The notes: generated by a model from the letters alone, not told the origin. A stretch of 35,504 nt of DNA from Caulobacter sp. S45 (GCF_009765965.1 NZ_LMUL01000014.1:2517426-2552929); one strand, 5' to 3'; numbered from the stretch's first letter, positions 17,571-25,796 are shown. Program-made: numbers and translations.

Positions 17571-17608
17571 TCGGTGTCGCCGGCCCGATCGGCGAACTCG
17601 AACACCGA
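17571..17608 (+). promoter_or_regulatory. Structured leader just upstream of VOC gene
   Basis: Two nested inverted repeats lie in the 5' leader: outer TCGGTGT (17571-17577) with ACACCGA (17602-17608), and inner CGCCG (17578-17582) with CGGCG (17590-17594) around a 7-base loop. A 7-base bulge separates the inner and outer right arms. The structure ends at the GAGGGAGG ribosome site before the ATG at 17620. A TTGACG at about 17537 could serve as a -35 element, without a clear -10. No known riboswitch class is recognised. Confidence 0.35.
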
Positions 17609-17619
17609 GGGAGGCCCCC

Positions 17620-18384
17620 ATGCCCGGCTCCGCATTCTGCTGGTACGAACTTCTCACCTCCGATGTCGCGGCGGCCGAGGCCTTCTACGGCCAGGTGATC
17701 GGCTGGGGCGCCCAGGCGATGGGCACAGAGACGCCCTATACCCTGTTCACCGCCGACGCGGTTCCGGTGGCGGGACTTATGACCCTTCCCCAGGAGGCGC
17801 GCGATATGGGCGCCCGGCCGAGCTGGATCGGCTACATCGCCGTCGACGATGTCGACGCCATCGCCATCGAGATCGCCAAGAGGGGCGGCCAGGTGCATCG
17901 GGCGGCGGAGGACATCGCCAATGTCGGCCGTTTCGCCGTGGTCGCCGACCCGCAGGGGGCGAGCTTCGTGCTGTTCAAGGCCGCGCCGGGCTCCACGCCC
18001 ACGCCGGACAAGCCCGAGACGCCCGGCTATCCGTCCTGGCGTGAGCTGATGGCGGGGGACCTGGATACGGCCTTCGCTTTCTACGCCGACCTGTTCGGCT
18101 GGACCAAGGACCAGGCCGTCGACATGGGCGCGATGGGCGTCTACCAGCTGTTCGCCGCCGACGGTAAGACGCACGGCGGCATGATGACCAAGCCGCCGGT
18201 CGTGCCCGCGCCGTTCTGGACCTTCTACTTCACCGTCGAGAGCATCGAAGCGGCGGTGGCGCGGGTGAAGGACGCCGGCGGCCAGATCGTCAACGGCCCG
18301 CACCAGGTGCCGGGCGGCAGCTGGATTGTCCAGGGGCTCGACCCCCAGGGAGTTCTGTTCGCCCTGACCAGCGGGAACGCTTAG
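17620..18384 (+). CDS. Two-domain VOC (glyoxalase-like) protein
   Basis: 254 residues containing two vicinal-oxygen-chelate modules, about 5-120 (FCWYELLTSDVAAAEAFYGQVIGW) and 135-250 (PSWRELMAGDLDTAFAFYADLFGW). Each closes with a DPQG(A/V)xFxLF/ALT strand. The superfamily includes glyoxalase I, fosfomycin-resistance proteins and extradiol dioxygenases. The usual metal His/Glu pattern is weak in both halves, so an enzymatic reaction cannot be named. The ATG at 17620 has a strong GAGGGAGG ribosome site. The gene stands alone, with 108 bases upstream. Confidence 0.87.
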   Translation: MPGSAFCWYELLTSDVAAAEAFYGQVIGWGAQAMGTETPYTLFTADAVPVAGLMTLPQEARDMGARPSWIGYIAVDDVDAIAIEIAKRGGQVHRAAEDIANVGRFAVVADPQGASFVLFKAAPGSTPTPDKPETPGYPSWRELMAGDLDTAFAFYADLFGWTKDQAVDMGAMGVYQLFAADGKTHGGMMTKPPVVPAPFWTFYFTVESIEAAVARVKDAGGQIVNGPHQVPGGSWIVQGLDPQGVLFALTSGNA

Positions 18385-18434
18385 GAATGTAACGCTGAGC
18401 CGGGAGGGGTTGCTTTCGGGTGTGGAAGGGATGG

Positions 18435-18448
18435 CGGGTTTCGACCCG
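18435..18448 (+). terminator. Short CGGGT/ACCCG hairpin after VOC gene
   Basis: CGGGT-TTCG-ACCCG is a 5-bp stem with a stable TTCG loop, 50 bases after the VOC stop codon and just before the next promoter. There is no T tract, so the terminator call is tentative. Confidence 0.3.
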
Positions 18449-18477
18449 TTGCCGACCTTGCGGTGAGATTGTAGAAT
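18449..18477 (+). promoter_or_regulatory. Sigma70-type promoter for the secreted orphan
   Basis: TTGCCG (18449-18454) and TAGAAT (18472-18477) are separated by exactly 17 bases, close to the housekeeping sigma consensus. The predicted start point near 18484 leaves a leader of about 25-30 bases before the GTG start of the next gene. Confidence 0.5.
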
Positions 18478-18512
18478 CTTGCTCGTCAATCAGCGCGCGA
18501 GGCGAAGTGGAA

Positions 18513-19001
18513 GTGACTAATGATAGCCTTCACAGGTTTGCAAGGTTGCAAGGCTGGCTTGCAGCGCTGTCGGCATCGGTAGGGCTCCTGACTTGTGGGG
18601 CTGCATCCGCAATGCCCGGCGATAAGATCAGCATCTACTCTGGGGGTCTTGGTTTTCGCCTTCAGGCAATTATTGATTTGGACGCTGGGCAGGTTCTCAG
18701 ACAAAGCGCTCCTCTGGGGGTTAAGCAGCTCAGTCAAAGCGAGAAGCAACAACTTATCACTCTTGCGCGTACCGCTATTCGAGAAGGATTAGAGACAACA
18801 GCCTGCAGAGATCGAGATAAACAAGATCCCAAAAAGCCGCCTATCCTAAGAATCCCGCCGCCACCGCCTTTTGACGGGGGCTCGTCGCTCGACGTAGTAG
18901 TGGACGGCAGGAGCGCCGGTGAGCCAATGGAAGCGCAATGTCGTAATTCAACCTACGAACAGCTCTGGAATGCAGCCTTTCAATCCGCGCAACCGAAATA
19001 A
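18513..19001 (+). CDS. Orphan secreted protein of lower G+C
   Basis: 162 residues from the GTG at 18513 (18507 is an equally possible GTG; GAGG lies at 18499-18502). I recognise no family. Residues 1-33 form a signal peptide: a basic start, a hydrophobic core (LAALSASVGLLTCGAASA), then MPGDKI. Cleavage after an ASA-type site is likely, and the Cys in LLTCG sits near a lipobox-like position without matching one well. The mature part has a proline run (PPILRIPPPPPFDGG) and two cysteines (TACRD, EAQCRN) that could pair. Codons are noticeably more A/T rich than in neighbouring genes (for example CAGGCAATTATTGATTTG), suggesting later acquisition. It has its own promoter and ends facing the FMN reductase gene. 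Confidence 0.65.
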   Translation: MTNDSLHRFARLQGWLAALSASVGLLTCGAASAMPGDKISIYSGGLGFRLQAIIDLDAGQVLRQSAPLGVKQLSQSEKQQLITLARTAIREGLETTACRDRDKQDPKKPPILRIPPPPPFDGGSSLDVVVDGRSAGEPMEAQCRNSTYEQLWNAAFQSAQPK

Positions 19002-19021
19002 CCTAGAGGAGATTTAGTCCG

Positions 19022-19066
19022 AGTTCCACCCGGAGCCGACGTCCAAAACGTCCGCTTGCCGGAACT
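19022..19066. terminator. Nested inverted repeats in convergent gap
   Basis: Outer AGTTCC (19022-19027) pairs with GGAACT (19061-19066) and inner GACGT (19038-19042) pairs with ACGTC (19048-19052). They fill the 74-base gap between two convergent stop codons, so a bidirectional termination structure is plausible. There is no T tract. Confidence 0.35.
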
Positions 19067-19075
19067 AAGCGCCCC

Positions 19076-19666
19076 TCAATACGGCGGAGCCTGCCGCGCG
19101 CGCTGGGCCTTGGCGGCTTCGGTCCACCAGGCGAGGTCGTCGGCGAAGCGGGGGAAGGTGTGGTCGAGCGCCTTGCCGGCGTCTCCGGTCGGTTCTGCCG
19201 CCTCGTTCAGCGCCTGCGAGATCGGCCCCACCGTCAGCGTGCTGGAGATCACCACCATGCCCATCTCCGACAGGGTCCCATGCCACGCCGTGTTGGACCG
19301 CGCGCCCGCGAGCCGTCCGGCGGAGTAGCTGGCGATGGCGGCGGGCCGCCAGAACCACTCCTCGAGGAAATGGTCGGTCAGGTTCTTGAGACCGGGCTGC
19401 ATGCCCCAATTGTATTCGCCGACCACGAAGACGAAGGCGTCGGCGCCCCGGATCTTGGCGGCGAGCGCCTCCATGGCCGGCGGCGCCGAACCCGGCGCAT
19501 GCTCCTTGTACATCCGGTCGAGCATGGGCAGGCCGACCGCCTTGGCGTCGATCAACTCGGCGTCGTCGCCGCGCGCGCGAAGGCCGGCCACGATATAGTC
19601 GGCCAGGCGGATGCCCATCCGGTCGATGCGGTAGGACCCGTAGAAGACCAGGATACGGTCGGCCAT
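19076..19666 (-). CDS. NADPH-dependent FMN reductase (flavodoxin-like)
   Basis: 196 residues with the flavodoxin-like fold of the FMN_red family. The phosphate-binding start is ILVFYGSYRIDRMG, and VGEYNWGMQPGLKNLTDH corresponds to the family's PEYN...P..LKN.ID motif with Pro replaced by Gly at its first position. These enzymes reduce FMN or quinones with NAD(P)H. The ATG at 19666 is five bases after the protease stop, so it is the last gene of a three-gene minus-strand unit. The link between flavin reduction and the membrane protease is not obvious. Confidence 0.88.
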   Translation of the reverse strand: MADRILVFYGSYRIDRMGIRLADYIVAGLRARGDDAELIDAKAVGLPMLDRMYKEHAPGSAPPAMEALAAKIRGADAFVFVVGEYNWGMQPGLKNLTDHFLEEWFWRPAAIASYSAGRLAGARSNTAWHGTLSEMGMVVISSTLTVGPISQALNEAAEPTGDAGKALDHTFPRFADDLAWWTEAAKAQRARQAPPY

Positions 19667-19671
19667 TGTGC

Positions 19672-20853
19672 TTATCCAGCTCCGCCCATGTGCGCCGCTT
19701 TCCAGTCCATGGCCTTGCGCACGCGATGCTCCACGCTCGGGTGGTCGTAGAAGATGAGCTCTTCCATGTCGGATGGCGAGGAGGCGCGATACTCGATGGT
19801 TTTCACCAGCGCCTTGGCCAGGCCGTCGGGTTCGTTGGCGTGCTGGAGCGAGAAGCTGTCGGCGTCCGCCTCCTCCAACCGGGTTATGGTGTTCAGCAGC
19901 GGCGTGGACAGCAGCGACAGGGTGGCGAAGATCACGGCGATCACCGGCAGGCCCGCCGGGTCGGCGACGCCGCCCACGTCCGCGCCCAGCAGGTTGGCCG
20001 CATAGGGGAACAGGCGGTCGGTGAGCCAGAAGGCCGCCGCCGCCAGCAGGCTGAACACCAGCACGGTCCAGATCAGGTGGCCGCGCTTGTAGTGGCCCAT
20101 CTCGTGGCCGACCACGCCGCGCACCTCGGCGATGTCGGCGCCCTTGGCGAACATGGTGTCGCTCATGGCCACCCGCGCCGTCCCGCCGATGCCCGAGACG
20201 TTGGCGGTGTAGCGGTTGGACTGCTTGGAGCCGTTGTAGATGTAGATCTTGTCGTAGGGCACGCCCGCCTGCTTGGCCAAGGCCACCACCGCGTCGCGCA
20301 CGGGCCCGTTCGGCGCCGGCGTATAGGTGTTGAACAGGGGCTCGATGAACACCGGGCCGATAGCGAACATGAACACGATGGCGCAGACCGCCAGGCCGCT
20401 GGCCCAGGCCCACCACGTCCTCGGCGCACAGCGGATCAGGGCGTAGAGCAGGGTCAGGAACAGGACGACGAACAACAACGAGACGGCGAAGCCTGTCGCC
20501 TGCTCGGCCAGCCATCCCGACAGGGCTTGGCTGGTGAGGCCGTACTGCTTTTCCCGCCACCAATGGGCGTAGGCCTCCCAGGGCAGCTCCAGCACGAAGT
20601 CGAAGACCAGGAACAGGGCGCCGGTCGCGGCGCTGGCCCAGACGCGATGCGGGCGCTTTCTCTCGATCGCCTCCCCGGCGCGGGCGAGTAGCCGACTGCG
20701 GACGATGATGAAGGCGGCGGCGACTGTGACCAGCCACCCCCACAGCAGAAGCCAGTGGCCGCCCTGGGTGTAGGCGGTCGCCTTCGCGTGCGCTGCGGCC
20801 GACAGTGTCGCCATGTAGGCGGCTGTCGCCGCCGCCGGATCGAAACTCGTCAC
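19672..20853 (-). CDS. M48 membrane zinc metalloprotease (Ste24/CAAX protease-like)
   Basis: 393 residues with about six or seven membrane segments and the M48 architecture. HEMGH at residues 250-254 is the zinc site, and the third ligand lies in RLEEADADSFSLQHA. SNRYTANVSGIGGTARVAMSDTMFAKG before the HEMGH matches Ste24-type enzymes, as does the C-terminal DHPSVEHRV. Eukaryotic Ste24 trims prenylated CaaX proteins; bacterial members act in membrane-protein quality control. The start is a GTG at 20853 overlapping the TGA of the upstream dehydrogenase (GTGA). Confidence 0.92.
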   Translation of the reverse strand: MTSFDPAAATAAYMATLSAAAHAKATAYTQGGHWLLLWGWLVTVAAAFIIVRSRLLARAGEAIERKRPHRVWASAATGALFLVFDFVLELPWEAYAHWWREKQYGLTSQALSGWLAEQATGFAVSLLFVVLFLTLLYALIRCAPRTWWAWASGLAVCAIVFMFAIGPVFIEPLFNTYTPAPNGPVRDAVVALAKQAGVPYDKIYIYNGSKQSNRYTANVSGIGGTARVAMSDTMFAKGADIAEVRGVVGHEMGHYKRGHLIWTVLVFSLLAAAAFWLTDRLFPYAANLLGADVGGVADPAGLPVIAVIFATLSLLSTPLLNTITRLEEADADSFSLQHANEPDGLAKALVKTIEYRASSPSDMEELIFYDHPSVEHRVRKAMDWKAAHMGGAG

Positions 20854-21842
20854 ATCGCTGCTCCGCCAAGGGGGGCGTTGAGCACGCGGATCGGCTTTCC
20901 GTCCGCGAACGCGATCACCGCCTCGGCCGTATCGCCATAGAAGGCCCGCATGGTCTCGCGAGTGAAGTAGCCCAGATGGGGTGTCAGGGTGGCGTTGGGC
21001 AGGGTGCGGAACGGATGGTCGTCGGGTAGGGGCTCATGGTCGAACACGTCCAGGCCCGCGCCGGCGATACGGTTCTCGCGCAGCGCGGCGATCAGGTCCG
21101 CTTCCTCCACGATCGGGCCGCGCGAGGTGTTGATCAAATAGGCCTCGGGTTTCATCAGCCCGAATTCGCGGGCGGCGACGAGGCCGCGGGAGCGGTCGCT
21201 GAGCTTCAGGTGGATCGAGATCACGTCGGCCTGTTGGAACAGTTCGTCCTTCTCCACCCGGCGGACGCCCACCGCCTCTGCGTCTTCCGCCTTCAGGTTC
21301 TGGCTCCAGGCGATCACGTCCATGCCGAAGGCCTGGGCGTACTGCGCCATCCGCTTGCCGATGCGCCCCAGGCCCAGCAGACCCAGGGTTCGACCGTGCA
21401 GGATCAGGCCGACGGTGCTCTGCCAGCCGCCCGAGCGCATGTGGTGATGCTCCTCGCCGATGTGGCGCACGGTCGCCAGCATCAGGCCCCAGGTCAGCTC
21501 GGGCGTGGCGTTGAAGGTGCGGGCGCGCTCGGCCTCGGAGGTCCTGGAACCGCAGACGGTCACCCCGTGCTCGCTTGCCGCCGCCATGTTGAGATTGGGC
21601 AGGCTGTCGCCGATGATGGTGATCAGCTTCAGGTTCGGCAGGTGCTCAAGCAGGCTGGCAGGCAAGGACATGCGCTCGCGGATGGTGCAGATCACGTCGA
21701 AGGGCTGTAGCGCGTCGGCCGCCTCGGCGGCGTCGAGGTGATGGTCGAACACGGTGATCTCGGCGCGCCCCTGCAAAGGCGACCAGTCCGCCGCCTCCAG
21801 GGCCAGACCCACATAATCGTCCAGGAGCGCGATCTTGAGCAT
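20850..21842 (-). CDS. D-2-hydroxyacid dehydrogenase
   Basis: 330 residues, NAD-dependent SerA/LdhA-type fold. The Rossmann motif is LGLLGLGRIGKRMAQ; the catalytic Arg is in LINTSRGPIVEE, the Glu in DVFDHEPLPDDHP and the His in LTPHLGY. Residues 1-100 form the substrate-binding domain, in which ICTIRERMSLPASLLEHLPNLKLI is standard. It lacks the C-terminal ACT/regulatory domains of long SerA, so it is a short-type enzyme with an undefined 2-ketoacid substrate. It is the first gene of a unit with the overlapping M48 protease and the FMN reductase. Confidence 0.92.
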   Translation of the reverse strand: MLKIALLDDYVGLALEAADWSPLQGRAEITVFDHHLDAAEAADALQPFDVICTIRERMSLPASLLEHLPNLKLITIIGDSLPNLNMAAASEHGVTVCGSRTSEAERARTFNATPELTWGLMLATVRHIGEEHHHMRSGGWQSTVGLILHGRTLGLLGLGRIGKRMAQYAQAFGMDVIAWSQNLKAEDAEAVGVRRVEKDELFQQADVISIHLKLSDRSRGLVAAREFGLMKPEAYLINTSRGPIVEEADLIAALRENRIAGAGLDVFDHEPLPDDHPFRTLPNATLTPHLGYFTRETMRAFYGDTAEAVIAFADGKPIRVLNAPLGGAAM

Positions 21843-22186
21843 GTGGGGGCCTATCTCGAAGCGACGTAGGGGTGGGAGGAGGCTAGCGGGTTTCTTATCA
21901 GGACCGCCAGTCCGGAGATGGCCGAAGGGTGTGGTCGCTGACGCCTGACCGACGGCGACGTCGTAGTTGAGCAGCTTCCAGGGTGCTGAATGGCAGGAAC
22001 AGCCCCACCCTCAGACAGCGGACGAGCAGGGTGGCGATGATGGCGGTCACGGCGTTTCCGCGGCGCAAAGCGCGCCAACGTGGCGGCAACGCGTGCGGGG
22101 GGAAGCGCGTTGCGGTCGAGCTTCCCGAGCTGGACCCACATTCAAATTGCCGCTGACCTCGAAACGACTAGGAAGTCCGACTCCGA
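21843..22186. other. 344-base divergent intergenic region, no gene seen
   Basis: This gap separates the divergent dehydrogenase and GH15 genes and must hold both promoters. I find no convincing promoter pair, RNA gene or strong repeat. Open frames on the minus strand (21851-22141 and 21898-22089) give Arg/Pro-rich peptides in mutually shifted frames with no family similarity. A decayed gene cannot be excluded but is not supported. Confidence 0.5.
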
Positions 22187-24004
22187 ATGACGCGCCTGAT
22201 CGAAGACTACGCCGTTATCGGCAACTGCGAGACCATGGCCCTGGTCGGGCGCGACGGGTCGATCGACTGGTTGTGCCTGCCCCGGTTCGACAGCGCGAGC
22301 TGCTTCTCCGCCCTGCTCGACGGGCCCGACAAGGGACGCTGGCTGATCGGGGCGGAAGCGCCCGATGCGCGGGTCAGCCGCCGCTACCAGGACGACACCC
22401 TGATCCTGGAAACCACCTGGGAGACCGCCGAGGGTGCGGTCAGCGTCACCGACTTCATGGGCCGCCGCGAAGGCGTGTCGGATGTGATCCGGGTCGTGCG
22501 CGGTCTGCGCGGCAGGGTGGCGATGCGTACGGAACTGATCGTGCGGTTCGAATACGGGACGACCACGCCATGGGCGGCCCGGCACGAGAACGGGACCTTG
22601 GGTTTCGGCGCGGGGCCGGACCGGCTGATCCTCGACGCGCCTGTCCGCCTGCACGGCGAGGACCAGAGCACGGTCGGGCGGTTCGAGGTCTCGGCAGGGG
22701 AGGAGCTCGGCTTCACGCTCAGCTGGACCCCGTCCTATCGCGCCGCTCCGGAGCCGCTGGTCGCCACTGAGGCCCTGGCGCGCAACCAGGCCTTCTGGGC
22801 CAAATGGACGGCGCAGTTCAAGCCGGCGGGCGAGTGGTCGTCGGCGGTGCTGCGCTCCCTGATCACCCTCAAGGGGCTGGCGCATTGGGAGACCGGCGGG
22901 ATCGTCGCCGCGGCCACCACCTCCCTGCCGGAGAAGATCGGCGGCCCGCGCAACTGGGACTATCGCTACTGTTGGTTGCGCGACGCGACCTTCACCCTTT
23001 ACGCCCTGATCAGCGCCGGCTTCCAGGAGGAGGCGCTGGCCTGGCGGCAGTGGCTGCTGCGCGCGGTGGCCGGCAACCCCGACGATCTGCAGATCATGTA
23101 CGGCGTCGCCGGCGAACGGCGGCTGGAGGAACGGGAGCTGGCGAACCTGGCCGGCTTCGAGAACTCCGCGCCGGTGCGGATCGGCAACGCGGCGGCGGGT
23201 CAGGTCCAGCTCGACGTCTATGGCGAGGTGCTCGACGCCTTCTACGTCGCGCGCAAGGCGGGTATGGGCGACGACGCGGCGAGCTGGGCGCTGGAGACCG
23301 CGCTGCTCACCCACCTGGAGGCGATCTGGGATCAGCCGGACGACGGCATCTGGGAGGTGCGGGGCGGCCGCAAGCACTTCACCCATTCCAAGGTCATGGC
23401 CTGGGTCGCCTTTGATCGCGCCGTCCGTTCGATCGAGGAGTTCGGCATGGAGGGGCCGCTGGAACGGTGGCGCCGGCTGGCCCAGGACATCCACGCCCAG
23501 GTCTGCGAGGAGGGCTTCGACGCCGACCGCAACACCTTCGTCCAGTCCTATGGATCGACCGCCCTGGATGCGAGCCTGCTGCTGATCCCGATGGTCGGTT
23601 TCTTGCCGCCCTCCGATCCGCGTGTCGTGGGCACGCTGGCCGCGATCGAGGGCGACCTGCTGCGCGACGGCCTGGTGCTCCGCTACGATACCGAGAACCG
23701 AACCGACGGCCTGCCACCGGGCGAGGGCTCGTTCCTGGCCTGCAGTTTCTGGCTGGCGGACAACTACATCTTGCAGGATCGCTATGACGACGCCGAGGCG
23801 CTGTTCAAACGGCTGCTGGCCATGCGCAATGATGTTGGCCTGCTGGCGGAAGAATACGACGTGCAGGCGAAGCGCCAACTGGGCAACTTCCCCCAGGCGT
23901 TCTCTCACCTGGCCCTGGTCAATACGGCGCACAACCTGACCGCTGCACGGGGCCCCGTCCACCTCAGGTCCAGCGACGGGGCTAATCCGGCGGACTCGAG
24001 ATAA
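22187..24004 (+). CDS. Glycoside hydrolase family 15 (glucoamylase/trehalase-like)
   Basis: 605 residues. The N-terminal beta-sandwich domain (about 1-235) opens with IEDYAVIGNCETMALVGRDGSIDWLCLPRFDS, the usual bacterial GH15 start. The (alpha/alpha)6 catalytic barrel begins with LITLKGLAHWETGGIVAAATTSLPE and contains NWDYRYCWLRDATFTLYAL. The two catalytic carboxylates are likely E390 in DDGIWEVRG and E555 or E556 in LAEEYD. Substrates in the family are alpha-1,4-glucans or trehalose; actinobacterial relatives of this form are trehalases. There is no signal peptide, so it acts in the cytosol, perhaps in trehalose or glycogen turnover. The ATG at 22187 has AGGAAG about eleven bases upstream. 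Confidence 0.92.
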   Translation: MTRLIEDYAVIGNCETMALVGRDGSIDWLCLPRFDSASCFSALLDGPDKGRWLIGAEAPDARVSRRYQDDTLILETTWETAEGAVSVTDFMGRREGVSDVIRVVRGLRGRVAMRTELIVRFEYGTTTPWAARHENGTLGFGAGPDRLILDAPVRLHGEDQSTVGRFEVSAGEELGFTLSWTPSYRAAPEPLVATEALARNQAFWAKWTAQFKPAGEWSSAVLRSLITLKGLAHWETGGIVAAATTSLPEKIGGPRNWDYRYCWLRDATFTLYALISAGFQEEALAWRQWLLRAVAGNPDDLQIMYGVAGERRLEERELANLAGFENSAPVRIGNAAAGQVQLDVYGEVLDAFYVARKAGMGDDAASWALETALLTHLEAIWDQPDDGIWEVRGGRKHFTHSKVMAWVAFDRAVRSIEEFGMEGPLERWRRLAQDIHAQVCEEGFDADRNTFVQSYGSTALDASLLLIPMVGFLPPSDPRVVGTLAAIEGDLLRDGLVLRYDTENRTDGLPPGEGSFLACSFWLADNYILQDRYDDAEALFKRLLAMRNDVGLLAEEYDVQAKRQLGNFPQAFSHLALVNTAHNLTAARGPVHLRSSDGANPADSR

Positions 24005-24016
24005 GTCGCAGAAATA

Positions 24017-24937
24017 TCAGCTGACGAGTTCGATCAAATGATCGTCTGGATCGCGAACGAGAAGGTTTCGAGAGCCGTTACGCTCGACAAGTCCTTTGGA
24101 GACGATCGGGACGTCACTGCGAAAGAGACGGTCTGATATTACACCCAGGTCGTCGACCGACATGACCAGTCGCGTTGCGCCGATGTCGTTCGGGGCGAGT
24201 GGGGCCCGGACGGCGGCCGGCGCTGGCGCACGATAATGCAGGAGCTCGATATGGGGGCCCGGCTCGCTTGAATAGAGCGCCAAGATATCGACTTCTGCGC
24301 CGTCGAGCCCATCCAAGCGATCTTGCTCGACACCGACGTTGAGGAAGCGTTCTCCTAAACTCATCCCGAGCAAGCCACAGTAGAAGGCGAGGCTTGCATT
24401 GAGGTCTCGGACGGCGATCGCCGAATGATCGATGCGCAGGAAGTTGGGCGATGGCGCCTTAGCGTGCTCATCCGGGTCTGGAATTTTGGTCGGCAGGTAG
24501 GAGAGTTCGAGCGGATTGCCGTCGGGATCGCGGAACTTGTAGGCGGTGACGGAGCCCGTGCTCGGCGGCAGAAGCTGTGGACCACCCCTGGATATCGCCT
24601 GCGGGTCTTGCGTGCTCAGTTGTCGGTAGGCCGGCGCCATGTCGGCGACGATGATCGCGAAATGCTGGAACCAGGGATCGTTGGCGGCGCGCGGCGTTGG
24701 GTACGGCTGTCCCGGCGGCTCGAACTGAAGCAGTTCGACGAATTGCTCGCCCAGGCGAAGCACCGCCGCGTCAGCCTGGACCGCGGGAATACCGAGCAGC
24801 TCGGTGAAGGCTTCGCTCCGCCTGGTTTTCCGCGTGACGAGCTGAAAACCGAGCCCGTGACTATAGAAGTCGAGCGCCCGTTCCAGGTCGGCGACCGCCA
24901 AGCCTATCCGCTCTATGCGCATAACCTTGGCGGCCAC
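24017..24937 (-). CDS. Tandem VOC-domain protein (extradiol dioxygenase-like fold)
   Basis: 306 residues from the GTG at 24937, chosen because GGAG lies eight bases upstream and it avoids overlap with the ferritin-like gene; an ATG at 24922 is next best. Two VOC modules are visible: 6-160 (IERIGLAVADLERALDFYSHGLGFQLV ... YKFRDPDGNPLELSYLP) and 170-306 (IDHSAIAVRDLNASLAFYCGLLGMSLG ... LLVRDPDDHLIELVS). His near each domain start and Glu in each final strand match the metal positions of glyoxalase/extradiol enzymes better than the 17.6-kb VOC protein does. The substrate is unknown. G+C is slightly below that of flanking genes. Confidence 0.85.
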   Translation of the reverse strand: MAAKVMRIERIGLAVADLERALDFYSHGLGFQLVTRKTRRSEAFTELLGIPAVQADAAVLRLGEQFVELLQFEPPGQPYPTPRAANDPWFQHFAIIVADMAPAYRQLSTQDPQAISRGGPQLLPPSTGSVTAYKFRDPDGNPLELSYLPTKIPDPDEHAKAPSPNFLRIDHSAIAVRDLNASLAFYCGLLGMSLGERFLNVGVEQDRLDGLDGAEVDILALYSSEPGPHIELLHYRAPAPAAVRAPLAPNDIGATRLVMSVDDLGVISDRLFRSDVPIVSKGLVERNGSRNLLVRDPDDHLIELVS

Positions 24938-24953
24938 AGGCTGATCTCCGAGT

Positions 24954-25547
24954 TCAGTTTCGCGGTAGCATAGGCTTTCCCTCATGCGCGACCAGCAGGT
25001 CGTGCATGTCGTCGGTGTGCTCTTCCTCGACCACCAGGATACCTTCCAGCATCACCCGCGTCGCCGGATCGTCGTCGCCGAAATAGCGGATCAGTTCACG
25101 ATAGTGGTCCACCGCGATCCGCTCGGCGATCAGGTTCTCCTTGATCATGTCGATCAGGTTCTCACCCTCGGCGTACTGCGAGGCGGAACGGCTGGTCAGG
25201 CCCTCCGGATTGAAGTTGGGTGTGCCGCCGAGCTGGTTGATGCGCTCGGCCACGGCCATCATGTGTTCCTGTTCTTCGCGGGCGTGCTCGGCGAATTCCG
25301 CCTTGACCGAGTCGCTGGAGATGCCGCTCGCGGCGATGGAATGCATGGTGTAGCGCAGTACGCAGACGATCTCGGTCGCCAGCACCGACTGCAGGATGTC
25401 GATGGTCTTCTCCACATCGCCTTCGTAGGTTGAGGTGATATTGCCCGTGTCCAGGTTCTGGCGCGCCCGATCGCGGAGCGTCTTGACGTCGGTCAGGAAG
25501 GGTTTCGACGCGGGCTTGGCGGGCTTTTCTGCGGTTTGGGTCGACAC
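24954..25547 (-). CDS. Ferritin-like di-iron protein
   Basis: 197 residues. After a Lys/Pro-rich leader of about 18 residues there is a four-helix ferritin-like bundle with iron-ligand motifs LATEIVCVLRYTMH, EFAEHAREEQEHMM, ENLIAERIAVDHYRELI and VVEEEHTDDMHDLL. The pattern E...E..H twice over is that of bacterioferritin/Dps-related proteins, pointing to iron storage or oxidative protection. The haem-binding Met of true bacterioferritin cannot be placed with confidence. The GTG at 25547 is preceded by AGGAG with a nine-base spacing. The downstream VOC gene starts 16 bases after its stop, so they may be co-transcribed. Confidence 0.88.
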   Translation of the reverse strand: MSTQTAEKPAKPASKPFLTDVKTLRDRARQNLDTGNITSTYEGDVEKTIDILQSVLATEIVCVLRYTMHSIAASGISSDSVKAEFAEHAREEQEHMMAVAERINQLGGTPNFNPEGLTSRSASQYAEGENLIDMIKENLIAERIAVDHYRELIRYFGDDDPATRVMLEGILVVEEEHTDDMHDLLVAHEGKPMLPRN

Positions 25548-25574
25548 GGGGCGTTCTCCTGCTTTCCGGCCGTA

Positions 25575-25588
25575 ACGCTTCGGAGCGT
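25575..25588. promoter_or_regulatory. ACGCT/AGCGT hairpin in ferritin-gene leader
   Basis: ACGCT-TCGG-AGCGT is a perfect 5-bp inverted repeat with a 4-base loop, about 30 bases upstream of the ferritin-like gene start. It could be an operator half-site pair or a leader hairpin. It does not resemble a Fur box. Confidence 0.25.
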
Positions 25589-25738
25589 GGCGTGATCCCG
25601 CAGGTTCGGGTTCTTCTCAACCGAAGCGCTGGCCGCGGTGGTCAAAATCTGTTCGCTGGCGGTGGCGGGCTACAGTCTGTCGCGCGGGGGAGCGATCCGC
25701 TCTTCTTCCTGTCGATCGCCTGGGCTTATCTGTTGGCG

Positions 25739-25753
25739 CTGGTCCGAAACCAG
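25739..25753. promoter_or_regulatory. CTGGT/ACCAG inverted repeat upstream of glpD
   Basis: CTGGT (25739-25743) and ACCAG (25749-25753) form a perfect 5-bp dyad with a 5-base spacer, about 45 bases before the glpD start. The position suits an operator for glycerol control, but there is no regulator gene nearby to support that. Confidence 0.3.
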
Positions 25754-25796
25754 TCGCCGCCGCGTCTGCGCGCATTCGACGAAGGGGAGGTCGCGC

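Noticed and set aside
21851-22141. Possible decayed gene on the minus strand between the dehydrogenase and GH15 genes
   Set aside because: Two shifted frames give only Arg/Pro-rich peptides; no family trace supports a pseudogene.
22142-23962. A 606-codon open frame antisense to the GH15 gene
   Set aside because: Its product is an Arg/Gln/His-rich low-complexity sequence typical of antisense frames in high-G+C genes, while the plus strand has a complete GH15 protein with all motifs.
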